In this document: positions 1 through 8,811 of the stretch, piece after piece
Layout of the letters: every line of letters begins with the position of its first letter
Numbering within the stretch: position 1 is the stretch's first letter
Assembly (NCBI RefSeq): GCF_017310015.1
Contig: NZ_CP022297.1
Location: 1,860,001-1,924,000, forward strand
Length of the DNA stretch: 64,000 bases
Direction of reading: 5' to 3'
Source: Marinobacterium iners
Lineage (GTDB): Bacteria > Pseudomonadota > Gammaproteobacteria > Pseudomonadales > Balneatricaceae
Notes under the pieces: generated by a model
Told to the model about the DNA's origin: nothing
The model's input: only the letters and a program-made list of their open reading frames with translations
The model's database searches: none
Translations under genes and position numbers: made by a program

Positions 1-62
1 TCAACTACCACGACTTTGAGCAGAAGCTGGATGCGCTGTTCAAAGAAGGCAAAAACAAATAA
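1..62 (+). CDS. prpB: methylisocitrate lyase, C-terminal end (partial)
   Basis: Only the last 19 codons and the TAA stop are inside the window; the gene begins upstream. The readable tail (NYHDFEQKLDALFKEGKNK) resembles the C-terminus of PrpB, which cleaves 2-methylisocitrate to pyruvate and succinate in the last step of the methylcitrate cycle. The call rests mainly on position: it lies 54 bases before prpC on the same strand, the usual prpB-prpC order. The active site is not in view. Confidence 0.75.
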   Translation, partial: NYHDFEQKLDALFKEGKNK

Positions 63-73
63 GAATCACGGTA

Positions 74-94
74 TCGGGAGGTCTGATCTCCCGA
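74..94 (+). other. intercistronic stem-loop between prpB and prpC
   Basis: A perfect 7-bp inverted repeat (TCGGGAG / CTCCCGA) with a 7-base loop lies between the prpB stop and the prpC ribosome binding site. No T-run follows, so it is not a typical terminator. It could stabilise or allow processing of the mRNA between the two genes; that role is inference. Confidence 0.5.
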
Positions 95-116
95 CAACAG
101 ATTGAAGGAGAGACAG

Positions 117-1247
117 ATGGCAGAAGCAAAGAAACTCGGCGGTGCCGGTCTGCGTGGACAGTCCGCTGGTGAAACCGCTCTGTGTACCGTTGGTAAAAGC
201 GGTGCCGGCCTGACCTACCGCGGCTATGACATCAAAGAGCTGGCTGACAAGGCCCAGTTTGAAGAAGTGGCTTATCTGCTGCTGTACGGAAAACTGCCGA
301 ACCAGGCAGAGCTCGACGGCTACAAGGCGAAACTGAAGGGTATGCGTGGTTTGCCGGATGCACTGAAAACCGTGCTGGAGCAGATCCCCAAGGATGCGCA
401 CCCGATGGATGTGATGCGCACCGGTTGTTCAATGTTGGGGAATCTGGAAACCGAGCAGGATTTCTCCGAGCAGCACGATCATATCGACCGCATGCTGGCT
501 GCCTTCCCGTCGATCATCAACTACTGGTACAACTTTGCCCACCACGGCAAGCGTATCAACACCGAGACCGACGCCGACTCCATTGGCGAACACTTCCTCT
601 GGACTCTGCACGACAAGAAGCCCGAGCCGCTGCACGTCAAGGTGATGCATGCATCCCTGATTCTCTACGCTGAGCATGAGTTTAACGCGTCCACCTTTAC
701 CGCTCGTGTATGTGCCTCCACCCTGTCTGACATCCACAGCTGTGTAACCGCCGCCATCGGCTCTCTGCGTGGCCCGCTGCACGGTGGTGCCAACGAAGCT
801 GCCATGGCGATGATCGAGAACTGGAAATCGGCTGACGAAGCGGAAGAGGCGATCATGGGCATGTTGGCCCGCAAGGACAAGATCATGGGCTTCGGTCATG
901 CGATCTACCGTGACTCCGATCCGCGTAACGCCATCATCAAGGAGTGGTCACAGAAGCTGGCCGAGCAGGTGGGTGATACCGTGCTGTACCCGGTTTCCGA
1001 GCGTGTTGAAGCGGTTATGTGGCGCGAGAAGAAACTGTTCTGTAACGCCGACTTCTTCCACGCGTCTGCCTATCACTTCATGGGTATCCCGACCGAGCTG
1101 TTCACGCCGATCTTCGTGTGTTCGCGTGTAGCCGGCTGGACAGCGCATGTGATGGAGCAGCGTGCCAATAACCGCATTATCCGTCCGTCCGCTGACTACA
1201 CAGGTCCCGAGTCGGCCGAATGGGTTGCGATCGAAGACCGTCCCTGA
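117..1247 (+). CDS. prpC: 2-methylcitrate synthase
   Basis: Condenses propionyl-CoA with oxaloacetate to 2-methylcitrate, the entry step of the methylcitrate cycle. The 376-residue product is a small type II citrate-synthase-fold enzyme. Visible active-site elements are the His of GPLHGGANE near residue 224, the His of GFGHAIYRDSDPR near 262, and the Asp/Arg region around ADFFHASAYHFMG. The start is ATG 117, 6 bases after AAGGAG; an in-frame TTG at 102 overlaps that site and is rejected. PrpC rather than GltA is chosen because acnD and prpF follow. Transcribed with prpB upstream and acnD downstream (88-base gap). Confidence 0.95.
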   Translation: MAEAKKLGGAGLRGQSAGETALCTVGKSGAGLTYRGYDIKELADKAQFEEVAYLLLYGKLPNQAELDGYKAKLKGMRGLPDALKTVLEQIPKDAHPMDVMRTGCSMLGNLETEQDFSEQHDHIDRMLAAFPSIINYWYNFAHHGKRINTETDADSIGEHFLWTLHDKKPEPLHVKVMHASLILYAEHEFNASTFTARVCASTLSDIHSCVTAAIGSLRGPLHGGANEAAMAMIENWKSADEAEEAIMGMLARKDKIMGFGHAIYRDSDPRNAIIKEWSQKLAEQVGDTVLYPVSERVEAVMWREKKLFCNADFFHASAYHFMGIPTELFTPIFVCSRVAGWTAHVMEQRANNRIIRPSADYTGPESAEWVAIEDRP

Positions 1248-1335
1248 TCGGACTGTCTAATCGCCCCTGGTTGCAGCGGTCTGCGTCCGCAGCCGCTGCC
1301 ATATGCCCCTGAATACATCGATGGACACCAGTCAT

Positions 1336-3948
1336 ATGAACACTCAATACCGTAAATCACTTGCGGGCACCGGTCTGGACTATTTCGACACCCGCGCGGC
1401 GGTCGATGCCATTGCACCGGGTGCTTACGCCACTCTGCCATATACATCGCGTGTACTGGCCGAACAGCTGGTACGCCGCTGTGAGCCCGAAGCACTGACC
1501 GATTCACTGAAACAGCTGATTGAGCGCAAGCGCGACCTGGATTTCCCCTGGTATCCGGCGCGCGTGGTTTGCCACGACATTCTGGGTCAGACAGCATTGG
1601 TTGATCTGGCCGGTCTGCGTGATGCCATTGCCGAGAAGGGCGGTGATCCTGCCAAGGTCAACCCGGTTGTACCGACTCAGTTGATCGTTGACCACTCGCT
1701 GGCCGTTGAGGCAGCCGGCTTCGATCCGGACGCGTTCGAGAAGAACCGCGCCATCGAAGACCGTCGCAATGAGGACCGCTTCCACTTCATCGAATGGACC
1801 AAAACCGCATTCAAGAACGTGGATGTGATCCCGGCCGGTAACGGCATCATGCACCAGATCAACCTGGAGAAGATGTCCCCGGTGATTCAGGCCCGCGATG
1901 GTGTTGCCTTCCCGGATACCTGTGTCGGTACCGACTCCCACACCCCGCACGTGGACGCGTTGGGCGTCATCGCCATCGGTGTGGGTGGCCTGGAAGCCGA
2001 AACCGTGATGCTGGGCCATCCGTCAATGATGCGTTTGCCGGATATCGTCGGCGTCGAACTGACCGGCAAACGCAAGCCGGGCATCACCGCAACCGATATC
2101 GTACTGGCTATCACCGAATTCCTGCGTAAGGAACGTGTGGTTGGGGCCTACCTGGAGTTCTTCGGTGAAGGTGCTGACAGCCTGACTATCGGTGACCGTG
2201 CCACCATCTCCAACATGACACCGGAATACGGTGCCACTGCGGCGATGTTCTACATCGATGGGCAGACTATCGATTATCTGAAGCTGACTGGACGTGAGCC
2301 TGAACAGGTAGCCCTGGTGGAACAGTATGCCAAGGAAACCGGTCTTTGGGCTGATGACCTGAAAACCGCCCAGTACGAGCGTGTGCTGAGCTTTGATCTG
2401 TCTACAGTTGAACGCAACCTGGCCGGTCCGTCCAACCCGCACCGTCGCCTCCCGACCGCTGCTCTGCACGAGCGTGGCATTGCCGATGAAGACAAGCTGG
2501 CGGCGGCCCGTGCTGAAGAGGCTGAAGGCAAGCTGCCGGACGGCGCTGTGATCATTGCGGCAATTACGTCATGTACCAACACGTCCAACCCGCGTAACGT
2601 GGTGGCAGCCGGTCTGCTGGCCAAGAAAGCCAACGAGCTGGGTTTGATCCGCAAGCCTTGGGTGAAGTCTTCTTTTGCACCGGGCTCCAAAGTGGCTCGT
2701 CTGTACCTGGAAGAGGCTGGATTGCTGTCGGAACTGGAAAAGCTGGGCTTCGGTATCGTGGCCTATGCCTGCACCACCTGTAACGGCATGTCCGGTGCAC
2801 TGGATCCGAAGATTCAGCAGGAGATCATCGATCGCGATCTGTACGCGACTGCTGTTCTGTCCGGTAACCGTAACTTCGATGGTCGCATTCACCCATACGC
2901 CAAGCAGGCGTTCCTGGCGTCTCCGCCGCTGGTTGTGGCCTACGCCATTGCCGGTACCGTTCGCTTCGATATCGAGAAAGATGCGCTGGGCACCGACAAG
3001 GATGGCAACCCGATCACCCTGAAGGATCTGTGGCCGTCGGACGAAGAGATCGATGCGATTGTAGCCAAAGCGGTGAAGCCTGAGCAGTTCAAGCAGGTCT
3101 ACATTCCGATGTTCGATCTGGGCAAAGTTGAAGAAGCAGAAAGCCCGCTCTACGACTGGCGTGAGATGTCCACATATATTCGCCGCCCGCCGTACTGGGA
3201 AGGTGCTCTGGCAGGTGAGCGTACCCTGACTGGTATGCGTCCGTTGGCGGTGTTGCCTGACAACATCACCACCGACCACTTGTCACCCTCCAACGCCATC
3301 ATGATGGACAGTGCGGCTGGTGAATACCTGCACAAGATGGGAGTGCCGGAGGAGGACTTCAACTCATACGCAACGCACCGTGGCGACCACCTGACGGCGC
3401 AGCGTGCAACCTTTGCCAACCCGAAACTGATCAACGAGATGGCCATCGTCGACGGTGAGGTCAAGCAAGGATCGCTGGCGCGTGTTGAGCCTGAAGGTAA
3501 GGTCATGCGGATGTGGGAAGTGATTGAAGCCTACATGCAGCGCAAGCAGAACCTGATCATCGTTGCCGGTGCTGACTACGGTCAGGGCTCGTCCCGTGAC
3601 TGGGCGGCCAAGGGCGTGCGTCTGGCGGGTGTTGAAGCGATTGTGGCCGAAGGCTTCGAGCGTATTCACCGTACCAACCTCGTGGGCATGGGTGTGTTGC
3701 CGCTGCAGTTCCGTGAAGGCGAAACCCGTCACACCTACGGCATCGATGGTACCGAAACCTACGATGTGAAAGGCGAGATCGCACCGGGTGCCACCCTGAC
3801 GCTGGTGATCAACCGTCGCAACGGCGAAAGCGTTGAAGTGCCGGTGATCTGTCGTCTGGATACCGCTGCCGAAGTGGAAACCTACAAGGCCGGTGGTGTG
3901 CTGCAGCGCTTTGCCAAGGAGTTCCTGGAAGCGGAAGGCGCTGCCTGA
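1336..3948 (+). CDS. acnD: Fe/S-dependent 2-methylisocitrate dehydratase AcnD
   Basis: An aconitase-family [4Fe-4S] enzyme that dehydrates 2-methylcitrate; in organisms with acnD and prpF it replaces PrpD. The 870-residue length matches the family. The three cluster ligands are visible as ITSCTNTSN and the CTTC of ACTTCNGMSG, and the C-terminal swivel domain carries YGQGSSRDWAAKG. ATG 1336 (MNTQYRKSL...) matches the family N-terminus; in-frame ATGs at 1303 and 1321 would add up to 11 residues, and none of the three has a strong Shine-Dalgarno. The following prpF confirms AcnD rather than AcnA. Confidence 0.95.
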   Translation: MNTQYRKSLAGTGLDYFDTRAAVDAIAPGAYATLPYTSRVLAEQLVRRCEPEALTDSLKQLIERKRDLDFPWYPARVVCHDILGQTALVDLAGLRDAIAEKGGDPAKVNPVVPTQLIVDHSLAVEAAGFDPDAFEKNRAIEDRRNEDRFHFIEWTKTAFKNVDVIPAGNGIMHQINLEKMSPVIQARDGVAFPDTCVGTDSHTPHVDALGVIAIGVGGLEAETVMLGHPSMMRLPDIVGVELTGKRKPGITATDIVLAITEFLRKERVVGAYLEFFGEGADSLTIGDRATISNMTPEYGATAAMFYIDGQTIDYLKLTGREPEQVALVEQYAKETGLWADDLKTAQYERVLSFDLSTVERNLAGPSNPHRRLPTAALHERGIADEDKLAAARAEEAEGKLPDGAVIIAAITSCTNTSNPRNVVAAGLLAKKANELGLIRKPWVKSSFAPGSKVARLYLEEAGLLSELEKLGFGIVAYACTTCNGMSGALDPKIQQEIIDRDLYATAVLSGNRNFDGRIHPYAKQAFLASPPLVVAYAIAGTVRFDIEKDALGTDKDGNPITLKDLWPSDEEIDAIVAKAVKPEQFKQVYIPMFDLGKVEEAESPLYDWREMSTYIRRPPYWEGALAGERTLTGMRPLAVLPDNITTDHLSPSNAIMMDSAAGEYLHKMGVPEEDFNSYATHRGDHLTAQRATFANPKLINEMAIVDGEVKQGSLARVEPEGKVMRMWEVIEAYMQRKQNLIIVAGADYGQGSSRDWAAKGVRLAGVEAIVAEGFERIHRTNLVGMGVLPLQFREGETRHTYGIDGTETYDVKGEIAPGATLTLVINRRNGESVEVPVICRLDTAAEVETYKAGGVLQRFAKEFLEAEGAA

Positions 3949-3964
3949 TTCCAGATCTCACCAG

Positions 3965-4066
3965 GTCCGGACTGTCATTGATGGTCCGGACGTGTCCCGG
4001 ATGGGGCGCAGACTCAAGTGCTGCAGTGTTGCTGGAGCGGACCGTGTGGCGCCATGGATGGCGCCA
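3965..4066 (+). other. two stem-loops in the acnD-prpF spacer
   Basis: The 228-base spacer between acnD and prpF holds two duplicated palindromes: GTCCGGAC at 3965-3972 and 3984-3991, and TGGCGCCA at 4047-4054 and 4059-4066. Each octamer is self-complementary, so each pair is both a direct and an inverted repeat. The second pair can form an 8-bp hairpin with a 4-base loop. No T-run follows either. They may be mRNA processing or stability elements within the prp operon (inference). Confidence 0.5.
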
Positions 4067-4176
4067 TCGAGCCCCCAGGGATGGGTTTACGGCGTGTCCG
4101 AACCGGCAATGCTGCAGCACACCTTTCACCGTCTGAATGCTCCCGTCCGGCAACCGACTTATTTTGGAGCATCTCA

Positions 4177-5355
4177 ATGTCCAGTGTTCCCCAGATTAAA
4201 ATACCGGCCACCTATATCCGTGGCGGCACCTCCAAGGGTGTATTCTTCAATCTTACTGATCTGCCCGAAGCCGCGCAGGTCCCGGGTGAAGCCCGTGACA
4301 GGATCCTGCAGCGCGTAATTGGCAGCCCCGACCCCTATGGTCAGCAGATCGACGGCATGGGTGGTGCGACCTCCAGTACCTCCAAAACCGTTATTTTGGC
4401 CAAAAGTGAACAGCCTGATCACGACGTGGATTACCTGTTCGGTCAGGTGGCGATCAACAAGGCGTTCGTCGACTGGTCCGGCAACTGTGGCAACCTGACG
4501 GCTGCTGTGGGTGCCTTTGCCATCAGCAAGGGGCTGGTCGACCCTGAGCGCGTGCCGGAAAACGGCATCTGCACCGTGCGCATTTGGCAGAAGAACATCC
4601 AGAAAACCATTATCGCCCATGTGCCGATCACCAACGGTGAGGTACAGGAAACCGGTGATTTTGAGCTGGATGGTGTGACTTTCCCGGCAGCCGAGGTAGT
4701 GATCGAGTTCATGGACCCCGCCGATGGCGAAGGCTCCATGTTCCCGACCGGTAACGTGGTCGATGAGCTGGAAGTACCGGGAGTGGGTACCTTCAAGGCC
4801 AGTATGATCAATGCCGGCATCCCCACCATCTTCGTCAACGCGGCTGATATCGGTTACACCGGTACCGAACTGCAGAAAGACATCAATGGCGATGCCGAGG
4901 CACTGGCCCGGTTTGAGACCATGCGTGCCTATGGTGCAGTCAAGATGGGCCTGATCAAGGATATCGAAGAGGCCGTTGCCCGCCAGCATACTCCGAAGAT
5001 CGCTTTTGTGGCACCGGCGACCGATTATGAAGCTTCCAGCGGCAAGCAGATCAAGGCCAGCGATATTGATGTATGTGTGCGTGCGCTCTCCATGGGCAAG
5101 CTGCATCATGCCATGATGGGCACCGCATCTGTTGCAATTGCCACCGCTGCAGCCGTACCCGGCACGCTGGTTAACCTGGCTGCCGGCGGTGTTGACCGAG
5201 ACGCTGTGACCTTCGGCCATCCGTCCGGTACCCTGCGAGTGGGTGCCGCAGCTGAACAGGTTAACGGTGAATGGACGGCCACCAAAGCGGTCATGAGCCG
5301 CAGTGCCCGAGTGTTGATGGAAGGCTGGGTTAGAATTCCGGGCGATACCTTCTAG
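4177..5355 (+). CDS. prpF: 2-methylaconitate cis-trans isomerase PrpF
   Basis: Isomerises trans-2-methylaconitate made by AcnD to cis-2-methylaconitate. The 392-residue protein belongs to the PrpF family (diaminopimelate-epimerase-like fold); visible signatures are the N-terminal IRGGTSKGVFF, the GNCGNLTAAVG segment near residue 105 and GHPSGTLRVG near 350. The start is ATG 4177, preceded by GGAG at 4165. The frame is open back to 4018, but that extension has no family-like sequence. Last gene of the prp cluster, followed by a terminator. Confidence 0.95.
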   Translation: MSSVPQIKIPATYIRGGTSKGVFFNLTDLPEAAQVPGEARDRILQRVIGSPDPYGQQIDGMGGATSSTSKTVILAKSEQPDHDVDYLFGQVAINKAFVDWSGNCGNLTAAVGAFAISKGLVDPERVPENGICTVRIWQKNIQKTIIAHVPITNGEVQETGDFELDGVTFPAAEVVIEFMDPADGEGSMFPTGNVVDELEVPGVGTFKASMINAGIPTIFVNAADIGYTGTELQKDINGDAEALARFETMRAYGAVKMGLIKDIEEAVARQHTPKIAFVAPATDYEASSGKQIKASDIDVCVRALSMGKLHHAMMGTASVAIATAAAVPGTLVNLAAGGVDRDAVTFGHPSGTLRVGAAAEQVNGEWTATKAVMSRSARVLMEGWVRIPGDTF

Positions 5356-5383
5356 CAGCCATTTCACTGTGATCTGATACAAC

Positions 5384-5416
5384 AACGCCCGCCTTTACAG
5401 CGCGGGCGTTTTATTA
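5384..5416 (+). terminator. rho-independent terminator after prpF
   Basis: A 9-bp GC-rich stem (AACGCCCGC / GCGGGCGTT, 5384-5392 and 5402-5410) with a 9-base loop is followed by TTTATTATT. It lies 29 bases past the prpF stop and closes the prpBC-acnD-prpF unit. Confidence 0.85.
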
Positions 5417-5501
5417 TTGGATGAATATAAGCTTAAGCGAGACAGTATTTGCTTGACTGGCGTACAATCAGACTTCTAAACCAGCAGTACATGGATTGGT
5501 C

Positions 5502-6348
5502 ATGCCACCCCTGCATCGTCCCCACAAACCCATTTCCAGTCGAGTTGTTTTTTTGGCTGCACTCCTCCTGGTCATTGCCGGGCTGGCGGTGACGGAATAT
5601 GTTGTCCGAATGGCGGAACAGCGGGTGGCTCAGGTCAGGACCATCGAAGCAACAGCGATTCTGGCACAGATGCGAGCGCAGCTAGAAAGCGAAATCAATT
5701 CTGTCCTTTATCTCTCCCGAGGACTGATAAGCTACGTGGCTGTTCAGCCTGCCTATGACCCTGATCGCTGGCGTGAGCTGGCAGCTGAAGTGGCTCACGA
5801 TTCGACGCTTGTGCGCAATATCGGTTTGGCGCCTGATAACGTGATGCGTTTTGTTTATCCGCTTGAAGGTAATGAGCAGGCCCTGGGGCTTGATTACCGC
5901 AACACACCTGAGCAATGGCCGGCTGTTGAACGTGCCATTTCAAGCGGAAAGTTGAACCTGGCAGGACCTTTCGAGCTGAAACAGGGCGGGGTCGGCATTG
6001 TTGCTCGCAGCCCTATTTATTTCATGGATGACGGAAAGAAGCGCTACTGGGGGCTGGCATCCATCGTTATAGATTTCCCACGTCTGCTTGAGCAGGCCAG
6101 GGTGAGTGCTCATGTTGAGGGCTTTGATATAGCGATCAGGGGGCGAGATGGTTTGGGTGCCAAAGGCGCGGTGTTTTTTGGGCTTGCCAAGGTGTTTGAA
6201 GACCCTGTAGTTGAAATGACGGTTCATTTCCCCAACGGCAGCTGGATAATGGCTGCGCGCTCAAGCCCGGGTGTTTCAACGCCTGTTATTGTTATCCGAC
6301 TTGCCGCATGGTTGCTGATCATGATTCTGGCAGGCCTGTTTCTGTTGC
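5502..6348 (+). CDS. CHASE-domain diguanylate cyclase, 5' exon (gene split by group II intron)
   Basis: N-terminal part of a membrane sensor: a first transmembrane helix (about residues 15-35), a periplasmic CHASE-type domain (about 75-245, with GFDIAIRGRDG) and a second helix (about 255-280, rich in L/I/M). A GGDEF cyclase would be expected next, but the gene is cut at base 6348 by a group II intron. Removing 6349-8278 joins codon base C6348 to T8279-G8280 as Leu and continues in frame into the GGDEF exon, giving a 452-residue protein. Without splicing, translation runs 22 codons into intron RNA and stops at 6414-6416. ATG 5502 is chosen; TTG 5496 is possible. Confidence 0.85.
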
Positions 6349-6466
6349 GTGCGCCAGGCATGGCGCGTAGCGCCGTGACGGGCGCTGTTCCGATGCGCGT
6401 GGTGGCGGTCGGATGACTTGGAGGTGCAAGTCCTCTGTGGGCCCGGCAAGGGGAACCACTAGCCGA

Positions 6467-6497
<31 letters not shown>

Positions 6498-6800
6498 TGA
6501 AGGAAGCCGAAGGCAAAGCACTGACCTGACGAACAGAAATCGCATACGAGGCGGCAGCTGTGGGTGAGGAGTCGCATATCTCCAAAGCCCGGTACTTGCA
6601 CGGAGCAGCGGTCGTATATGCGGCAGGTATAAGTGTGAAGGTCACGTGTCTTACCCTGGGAGGTCTGCTGTCCTGCCTCTGGCTACGGCTGTCGTGAGGC
6701 GGCTGGATGGGACTGCAGAATTCAGCAGACGCCATAGTAGGTGACTTACCGGTCACTGAAGGGCTGAACATGATAGACGAATCGGGAGCCCTGCCCCTTG

Positions 6801-8207
6801 ATGACCCTGAACAACACTGAACGGATGGCTGAGACGTCATTGCTTGCCGAGGAGGTGTCCGGGCAGAACCCGGCTGCGGTCCCGTGCGAGGTGTTGCCGG
6901 TTACAGCGGGTGCAGGATCACTGCCGAGCGAAGCTGACAGGGATCTGATGTCAGCGGTACTGGCTCGCAGCAACATGCTGCTGGCCTACGATCGGGTTCG
7001 TCGCAATAAAGGCGCGCCCGGGGTGGATGGGATGACAGTCGAGGCGCTCAAGCCTTACCTGAAAACCCATTGGCCTGAGATCAAACAGCAACTGTTGGAG
7101 GGGTGGTACACACCCCAGCCGGTGCGCAAGGTTGAAATCCCCAAGCCCGGGGGAGGCATCCGTATGCTGGGTATTCCCAGTGTTCTGGATCGCCTGATCC
7201 AACAGGCATTGCATCAAGTGCTTAGTCCACGCTTTGAATCCACGTTCTCTGATCACAGCTACGGCTTCCGACCGGGACGCAGTGCTGCTCAGGCGGTATT
7301 GCAGGCTCGGTCCTACATGGAAGAGGGGCGTCGCTGGGTGGTCGATATCGATCTGGAAGCGTTCTTTGACCGGGTCAACCACGACATCTTGATGTCGCGG
7401 TTGGCGCGCGGGATCACGGATACACGTGTCCTGAAACTGATCCGTGCCTATTTACAGGCCGGGATCATGGAGGGAGGTGTGGTGACGGTACGGCAGGAAG
7501 GCACGCCACAAGGCGGCCCTCTCTCGCCGCTGCTGTCCAATATCCTGTTGACGGATCTGGATCGAGAGCTGGAACGGCGGGGCCACCGGTTCTGCCGGTA
7601 CGCGGACGACTGCAACATCTACGTGAAAAGCCGGAAGGCGGGAGAGCGTGTGCTTGCATCATTGACCGACTATCTTGAGCAACGACTCAAACTTCGCGTC
7701 AACCGGGGCAAGAGCGCGGTCGATCGACCCTGGAACAGGAGTTTTCTGGGCTATAGCGTGGATAACCGCAAGCGGAATATCCGGCTCAAAGTGGCAGACA
7801 AGTCTCTGAAACGGCTCAGAGCCACGATCAAGGGGGTGCTTCGCAGAGGTCGAGGACAGAGGATCTATCGGACGGTCGAGATACTGACCCCGAAACTGCG
7901 GGGCTGGATCAACTACTTCCGTTATAGCGATGTGAAAGGGAGCTTCGAGGCGCTGGATGGCTGGATTCGCCGGCATCTGCGCAAAATCCTCTGGCGTCAA
8001 TGGAAACGGCCGTTCACCCGGGCCAAGATGCTGATGCGACTGGGGCTATCTGAAGGCAGGGCTTGGCGCAGTGCCACCAATGGGCGTGGTCCTTGGTGGA
8101 ACTCATGCGCCTCGCACTTGAATCAGGCGCTGCCGAAGAAAGTGTTTGATCGAATCGGACTGGTATCGCTAATGGATCAATATCACCAGCTTAAATGTGT
8201 ATCATGA
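6801..8207 (+). CDS. ltrA: group II intron reverse transcriptase/maturase
   Basis: Intron-encoded protein of 468 residues that helps the intron RNA fold and splice and copies it into new sites. Reverse transcriptase blocks are clear: KPGGGIRMLGIPSVLDRLIQ, the SYGFRPGRSA block, the QGGPLSPLLSNILL block and the catalytic YADD in CRYADDCNIYVKS near residue 270. The maturase domain follows (SFLGYSV, KLRGWINYFRYSD). No HNH endonuclease domain is visible after it, so integration would use a nascent strand as primer, as in En-lacking intron classes. ATG 6801 lies 12 bases after GGGAG; ATG 6825 is an alternative. The stop overlaps the start of domain V. Confidence 0.93.
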   Translation: MTLNNTERMAETSLLAEEVSGQNPAAVPCEVLPVTAGAGSLPSEADRDLMSAVLARSNMLLAYDRVRRNKGAPGVDGMTVEALKPYLKTHWPEIKQQLLEGWYTPQPVRKVEIPKPGGGIRMLGIPSVLDRLIQQALHQVLSPRFESTFSDHSYGFRPGRSAAQAVLQARSYMEEGRRWVVDIDLEAFFDRVNHDILMSRLARGITDTRVLKLIRAYLQAGIMEGGVVTVRQEGTPQGGPLSPLLSNILLTDLDRELERRGHRFCRYADDCNIYVKSRKAGERVLASLTDYLEQRLKLRVNRGKSAVDRPWNRSFLGYSVDNRKRNIRLKVADKSLKRLRATIKGVLRRGRGQRIYRTVEILTPKLRGWINYFRYSDVKGSFEALDGWIRRHLRKILWRQWKRPFTRAKMLMRLGLSEGRAWRSATNGRGPWWNSCASHLNQALPKKVFDRIGLVSLMDQYHQLKCVS

Positions 8208-8278
8208 ACCGCCGTATGCGGAACCGCACGTACGGTGGTGTGAGAGGACGGAGGTCGCAAGACCTCCTCCTACTCGAT
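8206..8278 (+). ncRNA. group II intron domains V and VI
   Basis: Domain V is a roughly 34-base hairpin (about 8207-8240) with strands CCGCCGTATGCG and CGCACGTACGGTGG around a GAAC loop and the typical 2-base bulge on the 3' strand. Domain VI is the 7-bp stem GGAGGTC/GACCTCC (8250-8256, 8261-8267) with a GCAA loop. The A at 8272, seven bases before the 3' end, is the likely branch point. Both look intact, so the ribozyme may be active. Confidence 0.88.
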
Positions 8279-8790
8279 TGTTCCGCCTTTATCGCTTTGC
8301 CCACGAGCAGTCTGTATCCGACCCGCTCACCGGTCTGGCCAATCGACGGCTGCTGCTGGGGCGTGCAGAGTACCTTGCCCAATTGTACTCACGCACAGGG
8401 CAGGGGTTTGCACTTTTCTTTGTCGATCTGAACCGGTTCAAGCAGGTGAATGACCGGTTCGGTCACCATGTGGGTGATCAGCTATTGATCGAAGCGGCCA
8501 ACCGGTTGAGTCAAAGTGTCCGACAGTCCGATACGCTGGCTCGCAACGGGGGCGATGAATTCATTTTGCTTCAGCCGGGGGTCAATGCCGGCGATGCATC
8601 GACTATAGCATCGAAGCTTGAGGCGATGATGGACCGGCCATTTATGATTGAGGGGCATTCGTTGCAGATTTCGGCCAGTGTGGGCTGCGCGGTGTTCCCG
8701 CAGGATGTGAATAATGTGGAGGCCGTGATCAATTTGGCTGACAGCCGGATGTACGAGCGTAAACAGGAAAAACGGGCCCGCCAGAGCTGA
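8279..8790 (+). CDS. diguanylate cyclase GGDEF domain, 3' exon of the intron-split gene
   Basis: Carries the catalytic half of the CHASE-GGDEF protein: DPLTGLANRR, the nucleotide-binding FFVDLNRFKQVN, and the active-site loop ARNGGDEFILL. The product inhibition site RQSD sits five residues before GGDEF, so the cyclase (2 GTP to c-di-GMP) looks catalytically intact and feedback-regulated. A frame open from 8197 lies partly in intron RNA and has no good start. Expression therefore probably needs splicing to the CHASE exon. The TGA stop lies in the loop of the terminator serving the convergent DAHP synthase gene. Confidence 0.88.
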
Positions 8791-8801
8791 ACTCTGGCGG
8801 G
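8769..8801 (-). terminator. terminator of the DAHP synthase gene
   Basis: A perfect 10-bp stem (CCCGCCAGAG / CTCTGGCGGG, 8777-8786 and 8792-8801) with a 5-base loop. On the minus strand it is followed by CCGTTTTTCC, so it ends transcription coming from the DAHP synthase gene. It overlaps the last codons of the plus-strand GGDEF exon. Confidence 0.75.
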
Positions 8802-8811
8802 AGGGATATAC

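Noticed and set aside
4174..5385. 403-codon open frame antisense to prpF
   Set aside because: Shadow of a well supported gene; runs through the prpF terminator region and has no recognisable domain.
8197..8278. Independent start for the GGDEF half in front of the exon
   Set aside because: This stretch lies in intron domains V and VI; no ribosome site is visible and the sequence is not protein-like.
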